Assembly (NCBI GenBank): GCA_019119335.1
Contig: DWXF01000006.1
Span: forward strand, 1 to 64,000
Direction of reading: 5' to 3'
DNA: 64,000 bases
Origin: Candidatus Flavonifractor merdavium
GTDB lineage: Bacteria; Bacillota; Clostridia; Oscillospirales; Oscillospiraceae
Every line of letters starts with the position of its first letter. The first letter of the stretch is position 1. The notes under the pieces were generated by a model, which did not search any database, was not told the origin of the DNA, and worked only from the letters and a program-made list of their open reading frames with translations. Shown here piece by piece: positions 16,277-24,473 of the stretch. Position numbers and translations under genes: made by a program.

Positions 16277-17563
16277 TTAGGAAGCGATCTGCTCGTTGTA
16301 GTAGGTCATGGTCTGCTCAATGACCTGCTCGGGGGTGAGCTGACCCATGAGCATACCCTGGACGTTCTGCTGGAACTGGTCCATGAAGGAAGCGGAGCCC
16401 TCGAAGGAGGGAACCACGTGCATCTTGTCGGCGTCGTTGGTGTACATGCTCTGGAAGGGCTCGGGCTCGGTGTAGGTAGCGTCGGTGGTCAGAGAGGGCA
16501 TGCCATAGATCTGCTCATGGTAGTCGTCCATGCACTCGGCGCTGGTGATGTACTTGATGAGGTCGGCGGCCAGAGCCTTGTTCTCGCAGTAGCTGGCCAC
16601 GGCCAGGGAGTCCACGGAGAAGTTGGTGGCCACGCCGGCGGAGCCCTCCAGGCCCAGGGAGCACTGCCAGTCAATGCCCTTCTCGGTGTAGGTGGAGGCG
16701 TTGCCGGTGCCGTTGATGATGATGGCGGCCTCACCGTTGACGAACTTGCCGTTGGGGTCGTCCATGGTGACGATGCTGTCGTCAAAGATGCCCTCGGTCT
16801 TCAGCTTGTTGATAAAGGTGAGGACCTCCAGGGTGGCCTCGCTGTCCATGTTCAGGTTGCCCTCCTCGTCCAGCACGGTGCCGCCGGCCTGGAAGAAGAA
16901 GGGCCAGAAGCTGGCCAGCATGGCGGAAACGCCGTTGGTGGCGCCCCAGGACTGGATAAAGGGCCAGACATCGGGGTTGGCCTCCTTGAGGGCCACGCAC
17001 ACGTTAAAGAACTCGTCCCAGGTGGTGGGCAGCTCGGTGATGCCGGCGGCCTCCAGCATGTCCATGTTGTAGTAAATCACGCAGGGGTTGCCCGCCATCA
17101 TGGGCCAGGTGCACAGCTGGCCCTCGGTGTTGTAGGCGCCCTGGTCCAGGAAGACATACTTCTCCCGGTCCTCGTCGGTGATGTACTCGTCCAGGGGGGC
17201 CAGCAGGCCGGCGTTGATGAGGTCGTAGGTCTCGGTGACGTACACCACGTCGGGACCCTCGCCGGCGCCGGAGAGCATGCCGGTGTAGATCACGGTGGCG
17301 TAGTCGGACCAGGAGAGGATCTCCAGGTTGACGGTGCAGTTGTTTTCCGCCTCAAAGGCGTCCAGCTTTCCGTTCCAGAACTCCTCGTCGCTGATGCCGT
17401 CGCCGAACTGGTAGATGGGCAGCCAGAGAGTCAGCTCGGTGGGAGCGCCGCTGCCGGAGCCCTGGGTGTCGCCGCCGTTCTGGGCGGTCTGATCCCCGCC
17501 GCAGCCGGCCAGCAGGCCGATGGAGAGGGAGGCGGCAAGCGTAAGTGCAAGTACTTTTTTCAT
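16277..17563 (-). CDS. Sugar ABC transporter substrate-binding lipoprotein
   Basis: A 428-residue extracytoplasmic solute-binding protein. The signal peptide ends in the lipobox LLAGC with the lipidated Cys at 21. The mature part is a class 1 carbohydrate-binding fold (ELTLWLPIYQFGD at the start; repeated Asp/Trp/Tyr patches; NEQIAS C-terminus). It is the first gene after the strong promoter at 17.63 kb and has an AAGGAGGATAAC site. With the two permeases it forms an importer. Muropeptide or GlcNAc-(anhydro)MurNAc is the likely cargo because NagZ, MurQ and AnmK are adjacent; other amino sugars are possible. Confidence 0.92.
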   Translation of the reverse strand: MKKVLALTLAASLSIGLLAGCGGDQTAQNGGDTQGSGSGAPTELTLWLPIYQFGDGISDEEFWNGKLDAFEAENNCTVNLEILSWSDYATVIYTGMLSGAGEGPDVVYVTETYDLINAGLLAPLDEYITDEDREKYVFLDQGAYNTEGQLCTWPMMAGNPCVIYYNMDMLEAAGITELPTTWDEFFNVCVALKEANPDVWPFIQSWGATNGVSAMLASFWPFFFQAGGTVLDEEGNLNMDSEATLEVLTFINKLKTEGIFDDSIVTMDDPNGKFVNGEAAIIINGTGNASTYTEKGIDWQCSLGLEGSAGVATNFSVDSLAVASYCENKALAADLIKYITSAECMDDYHEQIYGMPSLTTDATYTEPEPFQSMYTNDADKMHVVPSFEGSASFMDQFQQNVQGMLMGQLTPEQVIEQTMTYYNEQIAS

Positions 17564-17628
17564 GTTATCCTCCTTACAATTTGACGTTTCCTCCGAAAGG
17601 ACGCCGCAAACGCCCTTTAGTTAGGAAC

Positions 17629-17657
17629 ATTATAACAGTCTGTTCACAAAATGTAAA
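17629..17657 (-). promoter_or_regulatory. Strong SigA promoter for the muropeptide ABC operon
   Basis: On the minus strand TTTACA (17652-17657), 17 bases, TATAAT (17629-17634), 66 bases before the binding-protein start. It lies between nagZ and the lipoprotein gene and so gives the transporter its own transcript. Confidence 0.85.
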
Positions 17658-17716
17658 GAAACAAAAGTTCAATTTCACAAAATATACTGTTTTATTCTTT
17701 CATAATTGTGAAATTG
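17643..17716. promoter_or_regulatory. Repeated TTCACAA-type sites, probable RpiR operators
   Basis: CAATTTCACAA (17670-17680) and TTGTGAAATTG (17706-17716) are 11-bp perfect inverted copies with centres 36 bp apart. A third copy TTCACAAAATGTA lies at 17643-17655 within the promoter, 31 bp from its direct repeat TTCACAAAATATA (17674-17686). TTTCA-N6-TGAAA at 17698-17713 is the kind of imperfect palindrome bound by RpiR proteins. Sites upstream of and inside the promoter would allow looping repression by the cluster regulator. Confidence 0.65.
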
Positions 17717-17717
17717 G

Positions 17718-19250
17718 TCAAAAAACCGAGTGGACCAGGGGCATCACGCCCGTAAATTGGCGCTTTTTGGCAAGCAGCGGGGCCAGCGCCTCCAGACTCC
17801 GGATGGTATACTCCCACACGGCGATGCCGGCCGCGCCCTGGGGCAGATTCAAAAGATCGTAGGGGTTGCGCAGCGCGGCCACCGCCATGGGCTTGCCCAG
17901 GGCGCCCAGGGCCTCCATCAGGGCCAGCTGGCCCGGCTTCAGGTGGGCGTTGCAGGTACCCAGCACGATGCAGCTGCTCTCCGCCGCCGCCTGGACGGCC
18001 CTGGCGATCTCCCCTTCCTCCGGGTCGTCGGAGGTGACCAGGGCGGAGCCGCCCAGGGCCTGGGCCATGTACTCGGGGAAGGCGGGGGTCTGGCGCACAT
18101 GGCTGGACACCAGGCTGGCCCGGATGGGGCCGCAGCCCACGAAGAAGGGCCGCTCCCCCAGCTCGGGCATGGGGCCGTAGAGCAGGGTCAGGGAGCGCTC
18201 CAGCATCTGGCGGACCTCCTCAGCGTCCGCCTCGGTGGCGCCGGGCAGTCCATCGGCCTGGCTCAGGCTGGACTTGGCACGGGCCAGCCGCTCCAGGGCG
18301 CAGTCAAATTCCGCCTTGGGCAGGCTCCCGTCCTCCAGTCCGGCCAGGAGCCGCTCCGCCGTCTCCTGGGCCAGGGCTGCGGTATGGGAGATACAGACGA
18401 TGTCCGCACCGGCGGCGATGGAGGCCACCGCCCCCTCCACCGTGCCGTAGAACTTGGCGATGGCGTCCATCTCCATGCAGTCGCTGATGATGACTCCGCC
18501 GAAGCCCAGCTCCTCCCGGAGCAGCCCGGTGAGGAGCCGCCGGGACATGGTGGCGGGCAGCCGCTCCGGCTCCAGCCTGGGGAAGAGGACGTGGCTGGTC
18601 ATGATGGCGGGGATGCCCGCCCCGATGGCCTTCCGGAAGGGAGGCAGCTCGCAGCGCTCCAGCTCCTCCCGCCCCTTTTCCACCAGGGGCAGGCCCAGAT
18701 GGGAGTCCACCGCGGTGTCGCCGTGGCCGGGGAAGTGCTTTCCGCAGGCCATCACGCCCCCCTCCAAAGTGCCCCGCATGAATGCCAGGGCCAGCTCAGA
18801 CGCCCGCTCGGGGTCGTCGCCGAAGCTGCGCACGCCGATGACCGGATTGGCCGGGTTGGAGTTGACGTCCAGCACGGGGGCCAGGTTGAAGTTGACGCCG
18901 CAGCTGCGCAGCTCCCGGGCGGTGAGCAATCCGGCCCGGTAGGGGGCGTCCCCTCCGGCGGCGGCCAGGGCCATGGCGCCGGGGGTGTTAAGCATATCGT
19001 CGGAGAGGCGGGTCACCACGCCTCCCTCCTGGTCGATGGCAATGAGGGGCTCGGCCCCGGTCTCGGCCCGGATGAGCTCCTTCAGCTCCCGGCACAGGCG
19101 GGTAAGCTGCTCCCTGCTCTCAATGTTCCGGCGAAACAGGATGACGTTGCCGATCTTGTGGGTCCGCACCAGCTGGGCGAAGCCCTCGTCGATCTCCGTG
19201 CCGGGAAATCCGGCCATAATCCGCTGGCCTACCGCTTGTCTGAGGTCCAT
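17718..19250 (-). CDS. nagZ: Beta-N-acetylglucosaminidase NagZ (GH3)
   Basis: A 510-residue GH3 enzyme that removes GlcNAc from muropeptides. The NagZ hallmark KHFPGHGDT begins at residue 171 and holds the His-Asp dyad (D178/H176 region), and the nucleophile is D257 in IISDCMEMDAI. There is no signal peptide, so it acts in the cytoplasm, unlike the secreted Bacillus subtilis enzyme. It is longer than Gram-negative NagZ (about 340) because of a C-terminal domain of about 150 residues resembling the GH3 C-terminal domain. Its ATG is four bases from the murQ stop; both are clearly one transcript. The 3' end abuts the RpiR-type repeats. Confidence 0.93.
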   Translation of the reverse strand: MDLRQAVGQRIMAGFPGTEIDEGFAQLVRTHKIGNVILFRRNIESREQLTRLCRELKELIRAETGAEPLIAIDQEGGVVTRLSDDMLNTPGAMALAAAGGDAPYRAGLLTARELRSCGVNFNLAPVLDVNSNPANPVIGVRSFGDDPERASELALAFMRGTLEGGVMACGKHFPGHGDTAVDSHLGLPLVEKGREELERCELPPFRKAIGAGIPAIMTSHVLFPRLEPERLPATMSRRLLTGLLREELGFGGVIISDCMEMDAIAKFYGTVEGAVASIAAGADIVCISHTAALAQETAERLLAGLEDGSLPKAEFDCALERLARAKSSLSQADGLPGATEADAEEVRQMLERSLTLLYGPMPELGERPFFVGCGPIRASLVSSHVRQTPAFPEYMAQALGGSALVTSDDPEEGEIARAVQAAAESSCIVLGTCNAHLKPGQLALMEALGALGKPMAVAALRNPYDLLNLPQGAAGIAVWEYTIRSLEALAPLLAKKRQFTGVMPLVHSVF

Positions 19251-19253
19251 GGT

Positions 19254-20153
19254 TCAGCCCTCCTCCAGTACTTTGGCGATAACGCCGCCGTGTTCCTTCA
19301 GCCGCTTCTCCGCCTCCTGGGCGCTCAGGCCCCGGGCCAGCATGACGATGGCGGTCTTGACCGAGAAGCCGCACTGCTCCAGGGTCTGGCGGGCCAGCTC
19401 CTCCTCCACGCCTGCGGCGGTGGACACGATGGAGATGGCCCGGCGCACCAGCTTTTCGTTGGTTGGCATCACGTCCACCATCAGGTTGCCGTACACCTTG
19501 CCCAGGCGGATCATGGCGCCGGTGGAAATCATGTTGAGCACCATCTTCTCCGCGGTGCCGCTCTTCATGCGGGTGGAGCCGGTGATGACCTCCGGGCCGG
19601 TCTCCACCCCGATGGGGATATCCGCCGCGGCGTTCATCTCCGAGTTCTTGTTGCAGGTGAGGGCCACGGTTCTGGCCCCGATCTCATGGGCGTAGGCCAT
19701 GGCGCCCAGCACGTAGGGGGTGCGGCCGCTGGCGGCGATGCCCACCACCAGGTCCCTGGCGCTCAGATGGATGCCCTCCATGTCCTCCCGTCCGGCCTGG
19801 GCGTTGTCCTCCGCCCCCTCGGCGGCCCGGAACATGGCGCTCTCTCCGCCAGCCATCACTCCCATCACCATACCGGGGTCCACCGAATAGGTAGGGGGAC
19901 ACTCGGCGGCGTCCAGCACGCCCAGGCGGCCCGAGGTGCCGCAGCCGCAGTAGATGAGCCTGCCGCCGTCCCGCAGGGCCTCATAGGCGGCGTCCACCGC
20001 CCTGGCGATGCTCTCCAGCTCCCGCTCCACGGCCAGGGCCACCTTTTTGTCCTCGTCGTTGATCCGGCGCACCATCTCCAGGGTGGAAATGCGGTCAATG
20101 TCCGCGGTATTGGGGTTACGCTGCTCCGTGGGCAGCATGTTCAGCTGTACCAA
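19254..20153 (-). CDS. murQ: N-acetylmuramic acid 6-phosphate etherase MurQ
   Basis: A 299-residue SIS-domain lyase that removes D-lactate from MurNAc-6-phosphate to give GlcNAc-6-phosphate. The signature GCGTSGRLGVLDAAECPPTY is present with the catalytic Glu of DAAECPP, plus GIAASGRTPYVLGA and the C-terminal helical domain (AGVEEELARQTLEQCGFSVKTAI in part). Length is typical. The frame begins with TTG at 20153, 19 bases after the serine hydrolase gene; an ATG at 20138 is an alternative, and neither has an ideally spaced site. MurQ and AnmK in the same island define a complete anhydroMurNAc to GlcNAc-6-P route. Confidence 0.94.
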   Translation of the reverse strand: MVQLNMLPTEQRNPNTADIDRISTLEMVRRINDEDKKVALAVERELESIARAVDAAYEALRDGGRLIYCGCGTSGRLGVLDAAECPPTYSVDPGMVMGVMAGGESAMFRAAEGAEDNAQAGREDMEGIHLSARDLVVGIAASGRTPYVLGAMAYAHEIGARTVALTCNKNSEMNAAADIPIGVETGPEVITGSTRMKSGTAEKMVLNMISTGAMIRLGKVYGNLMVDVMPTNEKLVRRAISIVSTAAGVEEELARQTLEQCGFSVKTAIVMLARGLSAQEAEKRLKEHGGVIAKVLEEG

Positions 20154-20172
20154 TCAAATCTACTCGCTTTCC

Positions 20173-21177
20173 TCAATGGATTTCCCGCCCAAGGGCCAGG
20201 TGCACTTCCCTGCGGAAGGCGTTCATGTCCGCTTGGGGCAGGTGGTCGTAATACAGTCTGTTTGTCAGCAGGGCCAGGCCTATGCCGGTCTGGCGGTCCA
20301 CCCACAGGCTGGTCCCGGTGAATCCGGTGTGTCCGCAGCCGGTGGGAAAGGCCCCCCCGGTGTGGAAGGCCAGACAGCGTCCCTCGCAGCCCGGCTGGGG
20401 GGTGACCGCCCCCAGGAAGGCCGGGTCCCGGGTGTTCAGATAGAACTGTCCCAGTCTGGCCACCCCCTCCCGGGTGCCGAACAGTCCGGCGTGGCCGCTG
20501 ACGCTGTGAAAATAGTAAAAGGCATTGCCGTCGTTGGGCTGGCCCACCACGTCGGTGCAGTGGGGCCGGAAGCCGTCAAAGGCCATCCCCCGCTCCCGGC
20601 ACATGTTCTCCTCCACCCCGTTGTCCCGGCAGGAGGGCACCAGAGGCAGGGAAGGCTCCGGGCAGAAGCACAGCTGGTCAATCCCCAGCGGCTGGGCCAC
20701 ATACCGGCGGATGACCTCCGGGAAGGGCAGGCCCGTAACGGCGCAGAGCACCTCCCGCAGGAGCATATAGCCGATGTCGCTGTACACCATGCCGGGCTGT
20801 CCCGGAGGGAGGTCGGCCAGGATCTCAAAGAAGGGCCGTCCGTCGGCGTAAAAGGGATACCAGGCCGGCAGGCCCGCCGTGTGGGTGAGCAGGGCCCGGA
20901 GGGTCATGCCCGCCAGGCGCGTCCCCAGCGTCCCCTGGGCTCCGCCCAGCAGTCCGCCCACCGGGTCGTCCAGGCAGACCCTTCCCTCCGCCGCCACCGC
21001 CAGCAGGGCGGTGGCGGTATGGGGCTTGGTGAGGGAGGCCAGGTCGAACCAGCGTCCCCCCGCCCCTTCGGTGGCTCCGGTCTCTCTCACGCCGGTTTTG
21101 TCAAAGAGCGCCCACTCGCCGTAGGGGAACACGCCCTCCGCCACGGCCCGCTCCATCAACGGCGCCACTATGCTCAA
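20173..21177 (-). CDS. Serine hydrolase of the class C beta-lactamase/esterase family (YbbE-like)
   Basis: A 334-residue protein with the penicillin-recognising fold: SxxK motif SLTK (in FDLASLTKPHTA), a YSD in place of YxN, and the HTG box in GHTGFTGTS. No signal peptide is evident, so it is probably cytoplasmic. A related beta-lactamase-like gene accompanies nagZ and murQ in Bacillus subtilis, which supports a role in handling the peptide part of muropeptides, though its substrate is not known. TTG start at 21177 with AGAGG eight bases upstream. It heads the transcript that continues with murQ and nagZ. Confidence 0.85.
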   Translation of the reverse strand: MSIVAPLMERAVAEGVFPYGEWALFDKTGVRETGATEGAGGRWFDLASLTKPHTATALLAVAAEGRVCLDDPVGGLLGGAQGTLGTRLAGMTLRALLTHTAGLPAWYPFYADGRPFFEILADLPPGQPGMVYSDIGYMLLREVLCAVTGLPFPEVIRRYVAQPLGIDQLCFCPEPSLPLVPSCRDNGVEENMCRERGMAFDGFRPHCTDVVGQPNDGNAFYYFHSVSGHAGLFGTREGVARLGQFYLNTRDPAFLGAVTPQPGCEGRCLAFHTGGAFPTGCGHTGFTGTSLWVDRQTGIGLALLTNRLYYDHLPQADMNAFRREVHLALGREIH

Positions 21178-21208
21178 GCAAAAAACCTCTTTTCATCTGG
21201 CAGGAAAT

Positions 21209-21238
21209 ATTGTATCATAGTACCATTGGATTTGAAAA
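21209..21238 (-). promoter_or_regulatory. Possible promoter for the serine hydrolase-murQ-nagZ transcript
   Basis: TTTTCA, 18 bases and TACAAT on the minus strand, 32 bases before the gene. An overlapping imperfect palindrome TGAAAATATTATATCA (21233-21248) may be an operator shared with divergent anmK. Confidence 0.45.
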
Positions 21239-21345
21239 TATTATATCACCCCGAAACCAGCAGTTCAATTATGCACTTTATACTGAATCGCAGGGGACCT
21301 TTTTGGCGAAAGGGACCAACAGATTTTGGAAGGAGTGGAGGACAG

Positions 21346-22548
21346 ATGATCAAACAGGTGGCAAACAAACCCTGGCGGCTGGCGGTGGGGCTGATGTCGG
21401 GTACCTCGGTGGACGGTATCGACGCCGCGCTGGTGGAGCTGGAGGGACTGGGGCCGGAGCCCAAGGTAAAGCTTCTGGCTTTTCGGAACATGCCTTATCC
21501 CCCAGCGGTGCGGGAGAAGATTTTCGCCCTCTTCCGCCCGGAAAACGCCACGGTGGACAAAGTGGGGTACATGAACTTTCTGCTGGGAGAGTATTTTGCC
21601 GAGGCGGCCCTGGCGGTGATCCGGGAGGCGGGGGTGGATAAAAACGCGGTGGACTTCATCGCCTCCCACGGCCAGACCATCTGGCACGCCCCTCAGGCCG
21701 ACTGCTCTGACGGCTACCCCATCCGCTGCACGGTACAGATTGGGGAGGGAGCGGTGATTGCCGAGCGCACCGGCATTCCCACCGTCTCTGACTTCCGGGT
21801 GGCCGACATGGCCGCCGGCGGACAGGGCGCGCCCCTGGTGCCCTTTACGGAGTATCTGCTCTACCGCCGGAAGGGGGAGACCATCCTGCTGCAGAACATT
21901 GGCGGCATCGGCAACATGACGGTGCTGCCCGCCGACGCCCCGCCGGAGTCGGTCTTTGCCTTTGACACCGGCCCGGGCAACATGATTATCGACGCGGTCA
22001 TCTCCGCCGCCACCGGCGGGGCGGAGGGCTTTGACCGGGACGGGGCCGCCGCCGCCCGGGGCACGGTGTGCCGGGAGCTGCTGGAGGAGCTTCAGAAAGA
22101 CCCCTACTATACCCAGCTCCTGCCCAAGACCACCGGCCGGGAGCGGTTTGGACAACAGTATACCGCCAAACTGCTGCGCTACGGCAAAGAGCACGGCCTG
22201 TCCTTTGACGATCTGGCGGCCACCGCCACCGAGCTCACCGCCTGGTCCATTGCCGACGCCTATGCGCGGTATGTCCTGCCCCGCTACCAGGCCACCGAGC
22301 TGATCGCCGGCGGCGGCGGCAGCTACAATCCCACCCTGATGGCCGCCCTGGGGCGGCGTCTGGGGGCCCACGGGGTCCAGGTGCGCACCCAGGAGGACCT
22401 GGGGCTGAGCAGCGACGCCAAGGAGGCGGTAGCCTTCGCCCTGATGGGGGACCGCTTCATGACGGGTCAGCCCAACGCCCTGCCCTCGGTCACCGGCGCC
22501 CGCCGCGCCGCCATCATGGGCAAGCTTTCCCTCCCCTCTCCCCGCTGA
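21346..22548 (+). CDS. anmK: Anhydro-N-acetylmuramic acid kinase AnmK
   Basis: A 400-residue ASKHA-fold kinase that opens and phosphorylates 1,6-anhydroMurNAc to MurNAc-6-phosphate, the substrate of MurQ. The ATP loop GLMSGTSVDGIDAAL, the ASHGQTIWH block and the catalytic Asp of DFRVADMAAGGQGAPLVP are all present. Length is slightly above the usual 370. The start at 21346 follows AAGGAGTGGAGG; a long upstream in-frame extension is not supported. It is divergent from the serine hydrolase gene and has a possible -10 (TATACT, 21279-21284) but no clear -35. It ends in a strong terminator. Confidence 0.95.
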   Translation: MIKQVANKPWRLAVGLMSGTSVDGIDAALVELEGLGPEPKVKLLAFRNMPYPPAVREKIFALFRPENATVDKVGYMNFLLGEYFAEAALAVIREAGVDKNAVDFIASHGQTIWHAPQADCSDGYPIRCTVQIGEGAVIAERTGIPTVSDFRVADMAAGGQGAPLVPFTEYLLYRRKGETILLQNIGGIGNMTVLPADAPPESVFAFDTGPGNMIIDAVISAATGGAEGFDRDGAAAARGTVCRELLEELQKDPYYTQLLPKTTGRERFGQQYTAKLLRYGKEHGLSFDDLAATATELTAWSIADAYARYVLPRYQATELIAGGGGSYNPTLMAALGRRLGAHGVQVRTQEDLGLSSDAKEAVAFALMGDRFMTGQPNALPSVTGARRAAIMGKLSLPSPR

Positions 22549-22555
22549 AACAGAC

Positions 22556-22600
22556 AACCTCCCCCCGGCGCGTCCTGTCCGCGCCGGGGGGAGGTTTTTT
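22556..22600 (+). terminator. Terminator after anmK
   Basis: AACCTCCCCCCGGCGCG / CGCGCCGGGGGGAGGTT arms (17 bp), 7-base loop, then TTTTTT. Confidence 0.95.
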
Positions 22601-22628
22601 GGGCAGGCGGCATCCCGCCGGGACCCGC

Positions 22629-22657
22629 TTGATTTGCGCCCATCCCTGGTGTACACT
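22629..22657 (+). promoter_or_regulatory. SigA promoter for the Hsp70/J-protein operon
   Basis: TTGATT (22629-22634), 17 bases, TACACT (22652-22657), 64 bases before the GTG start. Confidence 0.7.
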
Positions 22658-22721
22658 TTTTCCATCAGTATCCGCCGGGCTCCATGGTCCGGCGGCGGAG
22701 CAAAAAGGAGGCTGCCGACCT

Positions 22722-24473
22722 GTGGCAATCATCGGAATTGATCTGGGCACCACCAACTCGCTGGTCAGCGTCTATCGAAACGGACGCCCGGAGCTGCTCC
22801 CCAACGAGCTGGGGCAGTACATGACGCCCAGCTGTGTGGGGGTGCTGGAGGACGGCTCCGTGGTGGTGGGCGCCGTGGCCAAGGAGCGGCTGATTACCCA
22901 TCCCGCAGAGACCGCGTCCTCCTTCAAAACCTGGATGGGCACGGAAAAGACCTTCTCCCTGGGCGGAAAGAGCTTTCTGCCCCACGAGCTGTCCGCTCTG
23001 GTGCTGCGGAAGCTGGCCCAGAGCGCCCAGGCGGCCCTGGGAGAGCGGATCGAGGAGGCCGTCATCAGCGTCCCCGCCTATTTCAACGACAACCAACGCT
23101 GCGCCACCCGTCTGGCGGCTCAGCTGGCGGGACTGCCGGTAAAGCGGCTCATCAATGAGCCCTCCGCCGCGGCCCTCTTCCACAGCCGCGCTACCCCTCA
23201 GGAGGAGCGGCGGCTGCTCATTGTGGATTTCGGCGGCGGCACTCTGGACGTCAGCGTGGTGGACTGCTTTGCCAACATGGTGGAGATCGTGGCCATCGCC
23301 GGCAACAACCGCCTGGGCGGCAACGACATTGACCGGGCCATCGCCGACTACTTCTGCCGGCAGACCGGCCTTGTCTGGTCGGAGCTGGACGCCCAACAGC
23401 AGCGGCAGCTGCTCTCTCTGGCGGAGCGGGGAAAGACCGGCCTCAGCCATGCGGGGGGTCGGGGCTGCATCCTGGCCTGCCAGCTGGGCGGGGAGACCCT
23501 GAGCGCCCCGCTGAACCGGGAGCTCCTGTCCCACCTTTGCCAGCCCATCTTCCAGCAGGTCAAGGAGGTCATCGTCCGGGGCGTCCGGGACAGCGGCATC
23601 CCCATCTCTGCCATCCACGACGTGGTGCTGGTGGGGGGCTCGTCCCAGCTGGGCGTGTTTGTGGACTATCTGGAGGGGCTGTTTTCCAAGCGTCCCACCC
23701 TGGCGGAGCATCCGGAGCACACCGTGGCCCTGGGGGTGGGCCTGTGCGCCGGCATCAAGCAGCGGGACGCCCAGCTCCAGGACCTGGTGATGACCGACGT
23801 GTGCCCCTTCTCTCTGGGAGTGGCCACCTGCAACGATCTGCAGGACGTCAACCCCCACATGTCCACGCTGATTCCCCGCAGCAGCATCCTCCCCGCCCGC
23901 CGCACGGAGCGGTTTTACACCCTTTCCCCCTACCAGCGGCGCATCCGCCTGTCCATCTACCAGGGGGAAAACTACTATGCCGCCGACAATCTGCTGCTGG
24001 GAGAGCTGTCGGTGTCGGTGCCGCCGGACGATGCGGGCAAGCAGTCCGTCACGGTGACCTTCGCCTATGACATCAACGGGATTCTGGAGGTGACCGCCGA
24101 GAGCAGCGGCGGCGAGCGGCGGCGCACCGTCATTCTCAATCCCCGGCTCAACTGGTCGGAGGAGGAGATCAACCGGGCGCTGGAGCGGCTGAACGCCCTG
24201 CCGGACCAGTCTCTCCCCCGGGAGGAGGACCTGCTGCTTCTCTCCAGGGCGGAGCGGCTGTTTGCCGAGCTGACCGACAGCCGGCGGGAGGAGGCCGCCC
24301 ACATCATCCTGCGGCTGACCCAGGCCCTTCAGTCGGGCAGCTCCATCCGGCTGACCCAGGAGCGGGAGAACCTGCTCCGGCATCTGGAGGAGCTGGAGGG
24401 CTGGGCCCAGCGGGATATCTGGGAGCCCCCTTTCCGGGATGACAACGACGACGAGGACGAGGAGGAGATATGA
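22722..24473 (+). CDS. hscC: Hsp70-family chaperone, HscC-like
   Basis: A 583-residue cytoplasmic Hsp70. The nucleotide-binding domain (residues 1-370) has IGIDLGTTNSLVSVY, ISVPAYFNDNQR, INEPSAAALFHS, LIVDFGGGTLDVSVVD and VVLVGGSSQLGVFVDYL. A substrate-binding domain follows with the DVCPFSLGVAT linker region, and the tail is a short acidic stretch (DDNDDEDEEE). It is shorter than DnaK (about 610-640) and matches the HscC type in layout. GTG at 22722 with AAGGAGG upstream; no in-frame ATG is near. Its stop overlaps the next start (ATGA), coupling it to a J-domain partner, as HscC is to DjlC-type proteins. Confidence 0.88.
   Translation: MAIIGIDLGTTNSLVSVYRNGRPELLPNELGQYMTPSCVGVLEDGSVVVGAVAKERLITHPAETASSFKTWMGTEKTFSLGGKSFLPHELSALVLRKLAQSAQAALGERIEEAVISVPAYFNDNQRCATRLAAQLAGLPVKRLINEPSAAALFHSRATPQEERRLLIVDFGGGTLDVSVVDCFANMVEIVAIAGNNRLGGNDIDRAIADYFCRQTGLVWSELDAQQQRQLLSLAERGKTGLSHAGGRGCILACQLGGETLSAPLNRELLSHLCQPIFQQVKEVIVRGVRDSGIPISAIHDVVLVGGSSQLGVFVDYLEGLFSKRPTLAEHPEHTVALGVGLCAGIKQRDAQLQDLVMTDVCPFSLGVATCNDLQDVNPHMSTLIPRSSILPARRTERFYTLSPYQRRIRLSIYQGENYYAADNLLLGELSVSVPPDDAGKQSVTVTFAYDINGILEVTAESSGGERRRTVILNPRLNWSEEEINRALERLNALPDQSLPREEDLLLLSRAERLFAELTDSRREEAAHIILRLTQALQSGSSIRLTQERENLLRHLEELEGWAQRDIWEPPFRDDNDDEDEEEI

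Noticed and set aside
17730-20321. 863-codon plus-strand frame
   Set aside because: Antisense to nagZ and murQ, with no ribosome site and His/Gly/Gln-rich shadow composition.
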